Shown piece by piece: positions 1 through 8,700 of a stretch of 64,000 nucleotides of DNA (its first letter is position 1; every line of letters starts with the position of its first letter). The DNA is from Myxococcus sp. CA023. Its GTDB lineage: Bacteria > Myxococcota > Myxococcia > Myxococcales > Myxococcaceae. A program made the translations under genes and the position numbers. Under the pieces are notes generated by a model. That model ran no database searches and was not told where the DNA came from. It saw nothing but the letters and a program-made list of their open reading frames with translations. The stretch spans positions 62,001 through 126,000 of the forward strand of contig NZ_JAAEAH010000007.1 of assembly GCF_010998615.1 (NCBI RefSeq), given 5' to 3'.

Positions 1-2316
1 CAACCGGGCGAGCAGCGGGGCGAGCGCCGTATGCGTTGGCCCCTTCAAGAGGAGCTGCCAGCGCGTCTTGCCACGGATGCGGGAGATGGGCGCCAGGGCC
101 GGCCCCAGCATGCGGACCCCGGCGGACGCAGGAGGCATGTGCCGGGAGACGATGTTCCCCAGGGAGCGCGCCACGCTGGCCGTCTGTTCGGGGTGCTCCC
201 CCTCCAGGCGGACGGCGGCCATGCGCGAATAGGGAGGGTAGGCCAGCGCCTTGCGCCACTCCAGTTCTTGATTGGCGAAGCCGTCGAAGTCATGGGCCAG
301 CACGCGCCGCACCGGCTCCGCGTCCGGATTGTAGGTCTGCACCAGCACCCGGCCCGGGTCCTTGCCCCGGCCCGCGCGGCCGGACACCTGGGTGAGCAGA
401 TGGAAGGTGCGCTCGGCGGCACGGAAGTCCGGGATGGAGAGGGACGTGTCCGCCATGACGACACACACCAGCGTCACGCCTGGAAAGTCGTGCCCCTTGG
501 CCACCATCTGCGTGCCCACCAGGACATCCAGTTCCCGGCGCGCGAACGAGGCCAGCATCTCCGTCAGCCGCTCGGCGCTGCTGGCCGAGTCCCGGTCCAA
601 CCGGGCGACGCGCGCGGTGGGGATGCGCTCCAGTACCTCCGCCTCCACACGCTCGGTGCCGATGCCCAGCTTGAGCATGGGGCCCGTGCACTCCAGACAC
701 TGCTCCGGCACCGGCATGGCCAGGCCGCAGTAGTGACACACCACCCGGTTCTGCGAGCGGTGGTGCGTGAGGCACACGTCACACTCGGTGCACTTGAGCG
801 ACAGGCCGCACACCTCACACAGGAGGACGGTGCTGTGGCCCCGGCGGTTGAGGAAGAGGATGACCTGCTGACCGCGGCCAATCGTCTCCGCCATCGCCTC
901 CAGCAACGGAGGACTGAGGATGGGCGCCTCTTCCGTCACCACGCCCTCTCGCGGACGCTCCACGCGCAGGTCCACCAGCTCGATGGTGGGCATGGGCCGG
1001 TCATCCACGCGGTGCTTCAGCTCCAGCAACTGGTAGCGCCCGCGCTTCACGTTCTCCAGCGTCTCCAGCGCGGGCGTGGCCGAGCCCAGCACCACCACCG
1101 CGCCGGCCTGCTTGCCGCGCACGACGGCCAGGTCGCGCGCCTGGTAGCGCAGCTTCTCCTCCTGCTTGAAGGACGGGTCGTGCTCCTCGTCAACGACGAT
1201 GAGCCCCAGGTTGTCCACCGGCGCGAACACCGCCGAGCGCACGCCCACGGCAATCTTCACGTCGCCGCGGCGCAGCGCCTGCCAGTGGAAGAGCCGCTCC
1301 CGGTCCTTCAGCGCCGAGTGCAGCACCGCCACCTCCGCGCCGAAACGGCTGCGGAAGCGGCCCACCAGCTGCGGCGTCAGCGCGATTTCCGGCACCAGGA
1401 TGAGGCTGCCCTTCCCCAGCGACAGCGCATGCTCGGCCGCGCGCAGGTACACCTCCGTCTTCCCGCTGCCGGTGACGCCGTGCAGGAGGAAGGGCTGGAA
1501 GGTGGCCGCGTCCAGGGCCGCGCGCAGCACCACGCCCGCCGCGTCCTGCTCCGGCGTGAGGTGGTCCGGACGGCCCTGAATCAGGCCCTCCTTCACGCTG
1601 GCCTCCACCGTCTTCTCCTCCAGCCGGGCGAAGCCGCGCGTGGCCAGCTTCTTCAGCGTCTCTCGCGCGCCTGGAATCGCGTGGGCGACCTCTTCCAGCG
1701 GCGCGCTGCCTCCCACGGCCAGCAGATACGCGAGCGCGGCGGACTGGGCGGGCGCACGAGACAGCTCCGGCGGCACCTCGTTGACGAGCGCCACCGCGAA
1801 GTGCTGCACGTCCGGCTTGGCTTCCTTCTCATCCACGGCCTTCGACAGGCCGGGCGGCAGCGCGCCGCGAATCACCTCACCCAGCGGATAGCGGTAGTGC
1901 ACGGCCGCGAAGCGCAGCAGCGAGATGAGGTCCTTGGGCAAAGACGGCGAGTCCTCCAGCACGCGCTGGACGGCCTTGAGCCTCACCTTCTCGCCAGTCG
2001 GCGGAGACGCGGGCCCCAGGTAGAAGCCCAGCGCCGTGCCCCGGCCGAAGGGCACCAGCACCCGCTGCCCCGGCTCCAGGCGGCCCGCCAACTCGTCCGG
2101 CAGGGTGTAGGTGAACTCGCCCCGGACGGGGCGGCCAACGGCGATGGAGGCCAGGACGGGAGTGCTCACTTCGGCGCGCACTGTAGCGGCGGCGGCAGGC
2201 TCGGACAGTTCCCGGCGGCTTTTCACACCGGAGGTGCGCACCGCCCTGGAACCCCGAGTCGTGGGGGCCTTCGCGGGCGCCGCGTCCGCCCCACTCCACA
2301 AGGGTCGCTGTTCCAT
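1..2316 (-). CDS. priA: PriA, primosomal replication-restart helicase (3' end cut by window edge)
   Basis: This superfamily 2 DNA helicase reloads the replisome at stalled or repaired forks. The visible 772 codons include a 3'-DNA-binding domain at about residues 52-150, Walker A GVTGSGKTE near 280-288, the DEEH box near 376-379, and a zinc-binding region near 480-530 with paired cysteines (CEVC, CTEC, CHYC, CLEC). The helicase C-terminal core follows. The frame is still open at base 1, so only the last few residues are missing. The ATG at 2316 has GGGAG five bases upstream and gives about 50 residues ahead of the usual PriA start. GTG codons nearer residues 46-50 are alternatives. A candidate damage-type promoter lies 53 bp upstream. 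The long open frame on the opposite strand (31-2388) is an antisense shadow. Confidence 0.96.
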   Translation of the reverse strand, partial: MEQRPLWSGADAAPAKAPTTRGSRAVRTSGVKSRRELSEPAAAATVRAEVSTPVLASIAVGRPVRGEFTYTLPDELAGRLEPGQRVLVPFGRGTALGFYLGPASPPTGEKVRLKAVQRVLEDSPSLPKDLISLLRFAAVHYRYPLGEVIRGALPPGLSKAVDEKEAKPDVQHFAVALVNEVPPELSRAPAQSAALAYLLAVGGSAPLEEVAHAIPGARETLKKLATRGFARLEEKTVEASVKEGLIQGRPDHLTPEQDAAGVVLRAALDAATFQPFLLHGVTGSGKTEVYLRAAEHALSLGKGSLILVPEIALTPQLVGRFRSRFGAEVAVLHSALKDRERLFHWQALRRGDVKIAVGVRSAVFAPVDNLGLIVVDEEHDPSFKQEEKLRYQARDLAVVRGKQAGAVVVLGSATPALETLENVKRGRYQLLELKHRVDDRPMPTIELVDLRVERPREGVVTEEAPILSPPLLEAMAETIGRGQQVILFLNRRGHSTVLLCEVCGLSLKCTECDVCLTHHRSQNRVVCHYCGLAMPVPEQCLECTGPMLKLGIGTERVEAEVLERIPTARVARLDRDSASSAERLTEMLASFARRELDVLVGTQMVAKGHDFPGVTLVCVVMADTSLSIPDFRAAERTFHLLTQVSGRAGRGKDPGRVLVQTYNPDAEPVRRVLAHDFDGFANQELEWRKALAYPPYSRMAAVRLEGEHPEQTASVARSLGNIVSRHMPPASAGVRMLGPALAPISRIRGKTRWQLLLKGPTHTALAPLLARL

Positions 2317-2368
2317 GACACTCCCTTCAACCACCACCCCGGCCCCATCCGTCCTGCTACCGGGGTCC

Positions 2369-2391
2369 ACAGTGCGCGAAGGGTCTGACAT
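2369..2391 (-). promoter_or_regulatory. candidate LexA-independent damage promoter motif upstream of priA
   Basis: On the minus strand the site reads ATGTCAGAC, 8 nt, CACTGT. It resembles the actinobacterial RecA-NDp (PafBC-type) element tTGTCRgtg-N8-TAnnnT, with one mismatch in the final box (CA for TA). Its 3' end lies 53 bp before the priA ATG. The same element with an intact TAnnnT box lies upstream of recA in this window, which raises its credibility. Function is inferred. Confidence 0.4.
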
Positions 2392-2450
2392 TCCCCGCCG
2401 GGTCCCGCCCGTGGGACGGAACCCGGCGTGTCAGGAGGCCACTTCGGGGC

Positions 2451-3077
2451 TCAGGCCCCGGTGACCTTCTTCCACGAAGGACGGCTCCGGACGCGCTCCC
2501 ACCAGGCCGCCACGTTCGGGTGCTTGCCGACGAGCTCCGCGCCGCCCGCGGCGACGAAGAAGTCCATGTAGGGCATCCACGTCACCTCGGCGAGCGAGAA
2601 GCCGTCTCCCGCCAGGTACTGCTGCTTGCCCAGCACCGGCTCGATGATGCCGAAGACGCGCTCGACGCCCTGCAGGCCGTCGCTGATGCGCGCCTCGTCC
2701 GGCGCGCCGCCGCCCATCAACTTCTTGAAGACGCGCTCCCAGATGACCTTCATCGCTGCGGGCGAGAAGTAACACTGCTCCACGCTGATGAACTGCTCCA
2801 TGCGCGCGTACGCATGCACATCGGACGGCGTCAGCGAGACCCCCGGCAGCTTGCGGTCCAGATAGCGGATGATGGCGCGCGACTCGTAGAGCCGGAAGCC
2901 GTCATCGTCCTCGAAGGCGGGGATGACACCGAAGGGGTGGCGCTCCAGGTACGCGGGGCTCTTCTGCTCCCCCTTCGTGAGGTCAACGAGGACGAGCTCC
3001 GCCTCCTGGCCCTTCTCCGCCAGGGTGGTGAGGACCGAACGCGTGGCAGTGCTCATCGGGAGGCCGTACACCTTCAT
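2451..3077 (-). CDS. glutathione S-transferase family protein
   Basis: This is a 208-residue cytosolic GST-type protein, the usual family length. The N-terminal thioredoxin-fold domain (about 1-80) contains PFGVIPAFEDDDGFRLYESRA, in which the cis-Pro and the E-S pair of the glutathione-binding site are recognisable. An all-helical C-terminal domain (about 90-205) follows, with the typical AEVTWMPYMDF stretch. The arrangement is most like phi/theta-type GSTs that conjugate glutathione to electrophiles or act on peroxides. The substrate cannot be told from sequence. It lies 135 bp upstream of priA on the same strand, but the gap holds a candidate priA promoter, so co-transcription is uncertain. 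Confidence 0.9.
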   Translation of the reverse strand: MKVYGLPMSTATRSVLTTLAEKGQEAELVLVDLTKGEQKSPAYLERHPFGVIPAFEDDDGFRLYESRAIIRYLDRKLPGVSLTPSDVHAYARMEQFISVEQCYFSPAAMKVIWERVFKKLMGGGAPDEARISDGLQGVERVFGIIEPVLGKQQYLAGDGFSLAEVTWMPYMDFFVAAGGAELVGKHPNVAAWWERVRSRPSWKKVTGA

Positions 3078-3098
3078 GGGACATTCCTCTGCGTGGCG

Positions 3099-3118
3099 GG
3101 CCGGGGAAAATCCCGGCC
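3099..3118 (-). terminator. stem-loop downstream of the galU operon
   Basis: GGCCGGGG and TCCCGGCC form an eight-pair stem (one G-T pair) around AAAA. It lies about 70-90 bp past the stop of the exported protein and just before the GST gene. There is no U-tract, so it may be a processing or weak termination element. Confidence 0.4.
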
Positions 3119-3185
3119 AGGCGGGGCCAGACTCTTCATGGCCGCCGCCAGCGCCGCAAGGAATTCAGGAAAGTGGCGGCATTGA

Positions 3186-3941
3186 CTACAGGGCGAAGAG
3201 CGAGTCGGGGAGGCTGGCCCGGTTGTCCCCCTTCAAGGCGGTGAAGCGCAGGTTGCGCTGACCGCCGCGCCACACCTCGATGGTGCGGGGCAGCCACTCC
3301 CCCGTTGCGGGCGAGTTGTAGTCCAGGAAGCGGACGTCCCAGGCCGTCCCCGACGCGTCCGAGTAACGCACCCGGGCCGGGCGAAAGGAGTCCTTGTAGA
3401 CCCAGAACTGCGGGCGGCCCTCGGCCATGTCGCCGATGACGTAGGCCACCTCGCCGCCGAAGCGCGCCAGTCCGGTGCGCCCCGTGTCGATGCCCAAGCC
3501 CTGGAGGTGGCGAATCACCGCCTCCTTCAGTTCCTGCACGTTGCCGCTGCCCGTGGCGAGCAGCGGGCACACCTGCGAGACGAGCGCCGACATGGAGGGA
3601 ATCTCGGTCCCCTGCACGCGACGGCGGCCACCTGACTGGACCACCGCGGACTGGGCGTTGCCGTCGGGCACGGAGGCCTCGAAGCGGCAGCGGCCGGGAG
3701 CGCGGATGGACAGCACGCCGTCACCCTGCACCTCCGGGCGGTCCGTGGGCGTCCCCAGCGCGGCGCCGGCTTCCTTGACGGCCGGACCTCCGAAGCTGAG
3801 GGAGCCTTCCACACGCAACGTGGACAGCCTCAGCTCGGCGCGCTCCGCCGACATGCGGCGGATGATGGAGCTGCCGGGCAGCACGTAGGCCGCCGCGGCG
3901 AAGGAGACCAGGACAGCGAGGAGTGCAACGGTGCGCTTCAC
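3186..3941 (-). CDS. exported protein of unknown function, co-transcribed with galU
   Basis: This is a 251-residue protein with an N-terminal signal or anchor (residues 1-24, MKRTVALLAVLVSFAAAAYV). There is no lipobox cysteine. The rest is beta-rich (RVEGSLSFGG, GDGVLSIRAPGRCRFEA, YVIGDMAEGRPQFWVYKDSF, VRFLDYNSPATGEWLPRTIE), a pattern reminiscent of LolA/LolB-like periplasmic lipid carriers. That resemblance is weak and is inferred by eye. Its start codon overlaps the galU stop by 4 bp (ATGA), which implies translational coupling with GalU. A role in the cell envelope is plausible but unproven. Confidence 0.85.
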   Translation of the reverse strand: MKRTVALLAVLVSFAAAAYVLPGSSIIRRMSAERAELRLSTLRVEGSLSFGGPAVKEAGAALGTPTDRPEVQGDGVLSIRAPGRCRFEASVPDGNAQSAVVQSGGRRRVQGTEIPSMSALVSQVCPLLATGSGNVQELKEAVIRHLQGLGIDTGRTGLARFGGEVAYVIGDMAEGRPQFWVYKDSFRPARVRYSDASGTAWDVRFLDYNSPATGEWLPRTIEVWRGGQRNLRFTALKGDNRASLPDSLFAL

Positions 3942-4840
3942 GGCTTCTCCGTCTTCACGACTTCACGCATGTACTCGAGCAGCCCGGCACGCAGGTCCGG
4001 GCGCTTGAGCGCGTAGGCGATGTTGGCCTTCAGGTACCCCACCTTGTCGCCCGCGTCATAGCGCTGCCCCTTGAAGCGGTAGCCGAGCAGCCCCTTCGAC
4101 TGCTGGAGCGTGGCCAGGCCGTCGGTGAGCTGGATTTCGCCGCCCACACCCGGCGTCTGGTTCTCCAGGATGGGGAAGATGTCGGGCGGCAGCACGTAGC
4201 GGCCGATGACGGCGAGGTTGGAGGGCGCGGTGCCCTTCTTCGGCTTCTCCACGATGCGGTCGATGCGCATGACGCCATCACCCAGGTCCGTGCCCGCGGC
4301 GATGCCGTACATGTGCGTCTCACTCTCCGGCACTTCCATGAGCGCGATGACCGCCTGGTTGTACTGGCGGTACACGCGAGCGAGCTGGCGGATTCCCGGC
4401 TCCTCGGCGTCAATCATGTCGTCGCCCAGCAACACGCCGAAGGGCTCGTCGCCGATGACGCTCTTGGCGCACAGCACCGCGTGGCCCAGTCCCTTGGGCT
4501 CCTTCTGACGGATGCTGACGACGCGCACGAGGTCCGCGATGGCGCGCAGCTTGTCGGCCTCGGACTCCTTGCCGCGCGCACGCAGCGTCGTCTCCAGTTC
4601 GAAGCCGATGTCGAAGTGGTCCTCGATGGCGCTCTTGCCACGGCCATTGATGAGGACGACATCCTCGATGCCGGCGGATACCGCCTCTTCCACGATGTAC
4701 TGGAGCGTCGGAGTATCGACGATAGGCAGCATCTCCTTGGGAACCGCCTTGGTCGCCGGCAGGAAGCGCGTGCCCAGGCCGGCTGCCGGGATGACACACT
4801 TGCGGATGAGGGGCTCTACCTTCGAGGTTTTGGAGGCCAT
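3938..4840 (-). CDS. galU: UTP-glucose-1-phosphate uridylyltransferase GalU
   Basis: This cytosolic nucleotidyltransferase makes UDP-glucose from glucose-1-phosphate and UTP for polysaccharide and LPS synthesis. The protein has 300 residues, the normal length. The start MASKTSKVEPL at 4840 places the nucleotide-binding signature IPAAGLGTRFLPATKAVPKE near residues 17-36. Further family landmarks are LLGDDMIDAEEPGIRQL and the late KGQRYDAGDKVGYLKA. The frame stays open far upstream, but residues before 4840 show no family similarity and overlap the divergent barrel gene. It is the first gene of a two-gene operon with the overlapping exported protein. Its start is 60 bp from the divergent start at 4901. 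Confidence 0.97.
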   Translation of the reverse strand: MASKTSKVEPLIRKCVIPAAGLGTRFLPATKAVPKEMLPIVDTPTLQYIVEEAVSAGIEDVVLINGRGKSAIEDHFDIGFELETTLRARGKESEADKLRAIADLVRVVSIRQKEPKGLGHAVLCAKSVIGDEPFGVLLGDDMIDAEEPGIRQLARVYRQYNQAVIALMEVPESETHMYGIAAGTDLGDGVMRIDRIVEKPKKGTAPSNLAVIGRYVLPPDIFPILENQTPGVGGEIQLTDGLATLQQSKGLLGYRFKGQRYDAGDKVGYLKANIAYALKRPDLRAGLLEYMREVVKTEKP

Positions 4841-4900
4841 GTGGGCTGGGAATCTATTGATGGCCCCTGACCCCATCAAGCCGGATAGGATGGACTTGTC

Positions 4901-5749
4901 ATGTTGCTCCGCGCCTTGCTGCTGATTGCCCTTTGTGTGTCCACTACCGCTCTGGCGCAGCCCGCCGAGGACCTTCGCGATGTCATGAGCGCACGCGCCT
5001 ATGGCATGGGCGGCGCCTACCGGGCCCTGGGGCTGGGCACGGATGCCATCATGGGCAATCCAGCGGCGATGGTCCTCTACCCGTCCTACCGGGTTGAAGG
5101 CACCGGCGCGTGGGATACGCGGAGGAAGGAAGGGTTGCTGGGCGTCTCCGTCATCGACGCCGCCACGAGCCGCCTGGGGATGGGCGTGGACTACCACTGG
5201 GTGAGCGTGGGGCGCGGCGGCGCGCGTGCCAGCGCCCACCTCAGCTCGATGGGCGTGGGACTGCCCATCAGTCAGGCGCTCATGCTCGGCGCCACGGTGC
5301 GTTATCTGCGCATGAGCGGCCAGTCGCGGTTCGCCAACTCCGTCACCGGCGACGCGGGCCTGATACTCCGGCTGTCGCCGTCACTGATGGCGGGCTTCTC
5401 CGCGCACAATATCGTGGACACTGGCAATGAGGAGCTGACGCGCTACTACTCGGCGCACGTCGGGGTGATGACGGGGCTGCTGACGCTCGCAGGCGACGTG
5501 CGCGCGGACTTCACGACGAACGACACCAAGACGTTCACGTACCACGGCGGTCTGGAGTACATCCTGGGCGAGCTGTTCCCGGTGCGCGCGGGCTACTCCT
5601 ACGACGGCTTCACGCGGACGTCGCAAATCAGCACGGGGCTCGGCTTCATGTCCGAGGGCGGAGGCGGCCTGGACTTCGGCTACCGCCACGACCTGGGCGG
5701 CCCCAAGGGGCGCATGCTGGCGCTCACCATCAAGCTGAACATGAACTGA
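4901..5749 (+). CDS. outer-membrane beta-barrel protein (PorV/FadL-like)
   Basis: This is a 282-residue exported protein. It has a clear signal peptide (residues 1-19, ending in ALA before QPAEDL) followed by MSARAYGMGGAYRALGLGTD and then GNPAAM. The combination of an AxGMGGA-type stretch and a GNPA motif is typical of PorV/PorQ and FadL-like barrels. Alternating amphipathic strands run to the end, with a C-terminal hydrophobic strand (MLALTIKLNMN). It probably sits in the outer membrane. Cargo is unknown. It is divergent from galU and ends 1 bp before the stop of the large TPR gene on the other strand. Confidence 0.85.
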   Translation: MLLRALLLIALCVSTTALAQPAEDLRDVMSARAYGMGGAYRALGLGTDAIMGNPAAMVLYPSYRVEGTGAWDTRRKEGLLGVSVIDAATSRLGMGVDYHWVSVGRGGARASAHLSSMGVGLPISQALMLGATVRYLRMSGQSRFANSVTGDAGLILRLSPSLMAGFSAHNIVDTGNEELTRYYSAHVGVMTGLLTLAGDVRADFTTNDTKTFTYHGGLEYILGELFPVRAGYSYDGFTRTSQISTGLGFMSEGGGGLDFGYRHDLGGPKGRMLALTIKLNMN

Positions 5750-5750
5750 G

Positions 5751-8700
5751 TCAGCGCGGCGCCCGGAGCGGCAGGTAGCGCTCCGACGCGGCGAAGCGCA
5801 GCAACTCCACCAGCTCCGCCTCGTTGCCCCGGCGGGTCCGCAGGACGGACAGCGCGGGGCCAATGCTTCCGCAGGCCACCAGGCCCGCGCGGTTGGCGGA
5901 ATCCCGCGCGGCATCTGCGAGCGCCGAAGCCTTGAAGTTCTGGGTGCCGGGCTCCAGCAAGGCCATGGCGCGCTCCAGAGCGCGCGGCGACAGGGACTCG
6001 CGCACCACACGGGCCTCGGCTCCGGAGGCACGCGGGTCCTTCAGCACGGTGGCCAGCAGCGCCAGGGCGCGGAGGAGCTGGCCACCCTTGAGGGCCCGGA
6101 GCGCGAGCAGGTCCGGCGACAGGGACAGCAAGGCGCGGCCCACGTGGAAGCGCAGCTCCGGGAGCGGCATGGGCTCACGCAGCAGGAGCCGGCCCACGAG
6201 GAGGCGCGGGTGGCCCGCGTGCACGGCGGTGAAGGGTGGGCCGTCGTCCTCTGCGAGCACGAGTTCGGGCAGGTGGACGTCCAGCATCCGCGCGGAGGTG
6301 TGCAGCGCGTCGAGCACGGCGGGCGCACAGGGGCCCGCGGTGGCGCGCAGCAGCTCCGAGGAACCGGCGGCGCGCCCCTCCGCTGGGAACAGGCGGCAGA
6401 GCGCGATTCCGGCGCAGGCCAGCAGTTCGCCCGAGGGCGTGCGCAGACCGGGGTGACGCAGGCCAGCGCGCTCGTCGGAGGTCAGCGGTGGGCGCTGGCC
6501 GCGCGGCGCGGGAGTTTCGAGCCCATCAAGCGCATCGGCGATTTCGCGCATGAGCGAGGCACGCGCTGGGTCTCCTCGCTGGTCGAAGTACTCGGCGAGG
6601 AGTCGATAGGGCTTCGCGTCGAGCGGGCGCTCGCGGATGTGCCGGAAGGCATCGGGCTCGGTGTCCGGAGACGGCGCATAAGCGGGCGCGGGTGATTCGC
6701 GCGGGTCCATGACGCCGGGGACAGGCCGAGGAGGCTCGGGCGCCGCGGGTGGCTTCGCGATGAACGTGCGGCCCGGCGCCGGGGCGGAAACCGTGCCCTC
6801 CGGGCGCGCGCGGACGACGCGGCGCACCGGGTCCATCCGGCCGGGTGGCGCTTCCCAGGAGATGACGCGGGTCTCCGGGACGGAGGCATCACCGAGGTCC
6901 ATGACCTCGCCTGTGATGAGGTCGGTGGCCCGAGGGCGCTGGGCTCGGGCCTCCGCGTCGCGAGAAGCGGGCCCTTGCTCTGCTTCGCTTCCGGACGCGG
7001 CGGCGCGTGGCGCGGCCTTGTCTCCGCGCGAGGACGCGGGGGAGCGTTGAGCAGCCGGCGCCTTGGGGGAGACAGCGGCGGAGGTTGCAGCGGCGCGAGC
7101 GTCACCCCTGGACTGAGGCGCAGCGGCAGCATCGGCCGGGGCCGCAGCAGCACGTGCCGCCGCCTTGGACTGGGGAGCCGAGGAAGCATCCGCCAAAGCG
7201 GGGGACCCACGCGCGGGTGAGGCCGCGGAACGTCCCTCCCCTCCCGCGGGAGCTGCGGCTGCGCGCGCCGCGCCCTTGGGAAGCGGCGCATCCGCGGCCA
7301 GCGCACGCGACTCACCTCGCACCGGCGCTTCCGTGGACCGCTCGCCTTGCGCCCCGGCGTCCATTCCAGACGGGGCCTCGCGGCCGGAACGGGCCTCCCG
7401 CCGCCCCTTCCGCCCCGAAGGGACGGGCTCCGGCGAGGCCTTGCGGCCCTGCTCCACCGCGGCGCCCGGGGCATCTCTGCCGACTTCATCGCGGGTTGGC
7501 TCCACGCTTTCGGACGCGGGTGGAGCAACCCCGATGTCCGTGGTGGACGCCTCCTCGTTGGCCAGGCGCTGGAGGTTTCCGGACGATTGCGTCAGCACCG
7601 GGGGCGTCGCGATGAGTGGCGCACGGGGGCCGCTCGACTCACGGCGAGGAGCCGCGGAGCGCGGCGGCTCGGGAGGCGGTACTTCACGCTCTGCTCGTGC
7701 CTGCCGAATTCCCTCTGCCCGGCGGGCGTAGACCTGCGCGCGCTCGGGATTGCCCATCACCTCGCGCCACAGACGCGCGAGCCGGTCCCAAGTGCGCTCC
7801 CGCTCCGCCTCGTCATCCATGGCGGTGGCCGCGTGTTCCAGGGCCCAAGCCGCCTCGCCCAGGTGGTCGCGTTCGAGGAGCCGCTCCACGAGCAGCAGCC
7901 ACGCTTCCTTGTGGCCCGGCTCGTAGCGCACGGCCTGACGCAACTCATCGAGCGCGGCATCGGCGTCGCCCTGGACCTCCAACGTGGCGACCAGCTCCAG
8001 CCGGGCCTGACGCGCGGCGGGCCCTCGGGCTTCGCGGGCGAGTTGCGCACGCAGAAGCCGGCTGAGCACCGTCGTGTCGCCGAGCTTTCGCGTCAGCGTC
8101 GTGAGCTGCACGCGGGCCTGCTCACTGTCGGGACTCTCCGTGAGCACCTCGCTCCAGGCCCACTGCGCGAGCCGCCAATCGCTCAGCGACTCCTCCGCGA
8201 CCTGGGCCAGGACGCGCAGCGCTTCCACGCGGTCCAGCGCACGGCGTGGTGCCGCCGCCAGTGCCACCCGGAGCCGTTCCGCGATGGACGGACGTTCCGC
8301 GTCCGACACACAGCGGAGCATCCCCGCGAGCACGGGAAGCAGTCCCGGCGCGGAGGACTCCGCCGCCTCGAAGTCCGCGCGAGCCTTCTTCAGCTCGCCC
8401 ATGTGGAGCCAGCGCTCGCCCCGCGTGAGCAGAGCCCCCGCGCGTGCGCGGCCAGCGGGCGCGCGCCGGATGGCCTCGTCCAGCGCACGGCGCACGAGGG
8501 ACGCGTCCCCTCTCGCGGCGAGCAACCGCACCTGATCTCGAAGCGCGGCGCGGTCCCCCGTCAGCTCCACGATTTCCCGGTACATGCGCGCGGCGCCCGC
8601 GGGGTCGTGGAGCTCGTTCTCCATCACCTCCGCGAGGCGCGCCAACGCATCGGCGCGCTGGGACGCGTCCTTCGCCCGGTCCGCCCGCTTGAGGTAGAGC

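Noticed and set aside
31-2388. 785-codon open frame on the plus strand
   Set aside because: It is antisense to priA, whose minus-strand product has intact helicase motifs. The plus frame is His/Arg/Gln/Gly-rich, as expected of a high-GC shadow.
3938-5239. N-terminally extended GalU (433 residues)
   Set aside because: The extra 133 residues have no similarity to GalU and would be antisense to the divergent barrel gene, which has a signal peptide. The normal 300-residue start at 4840 is preferred.
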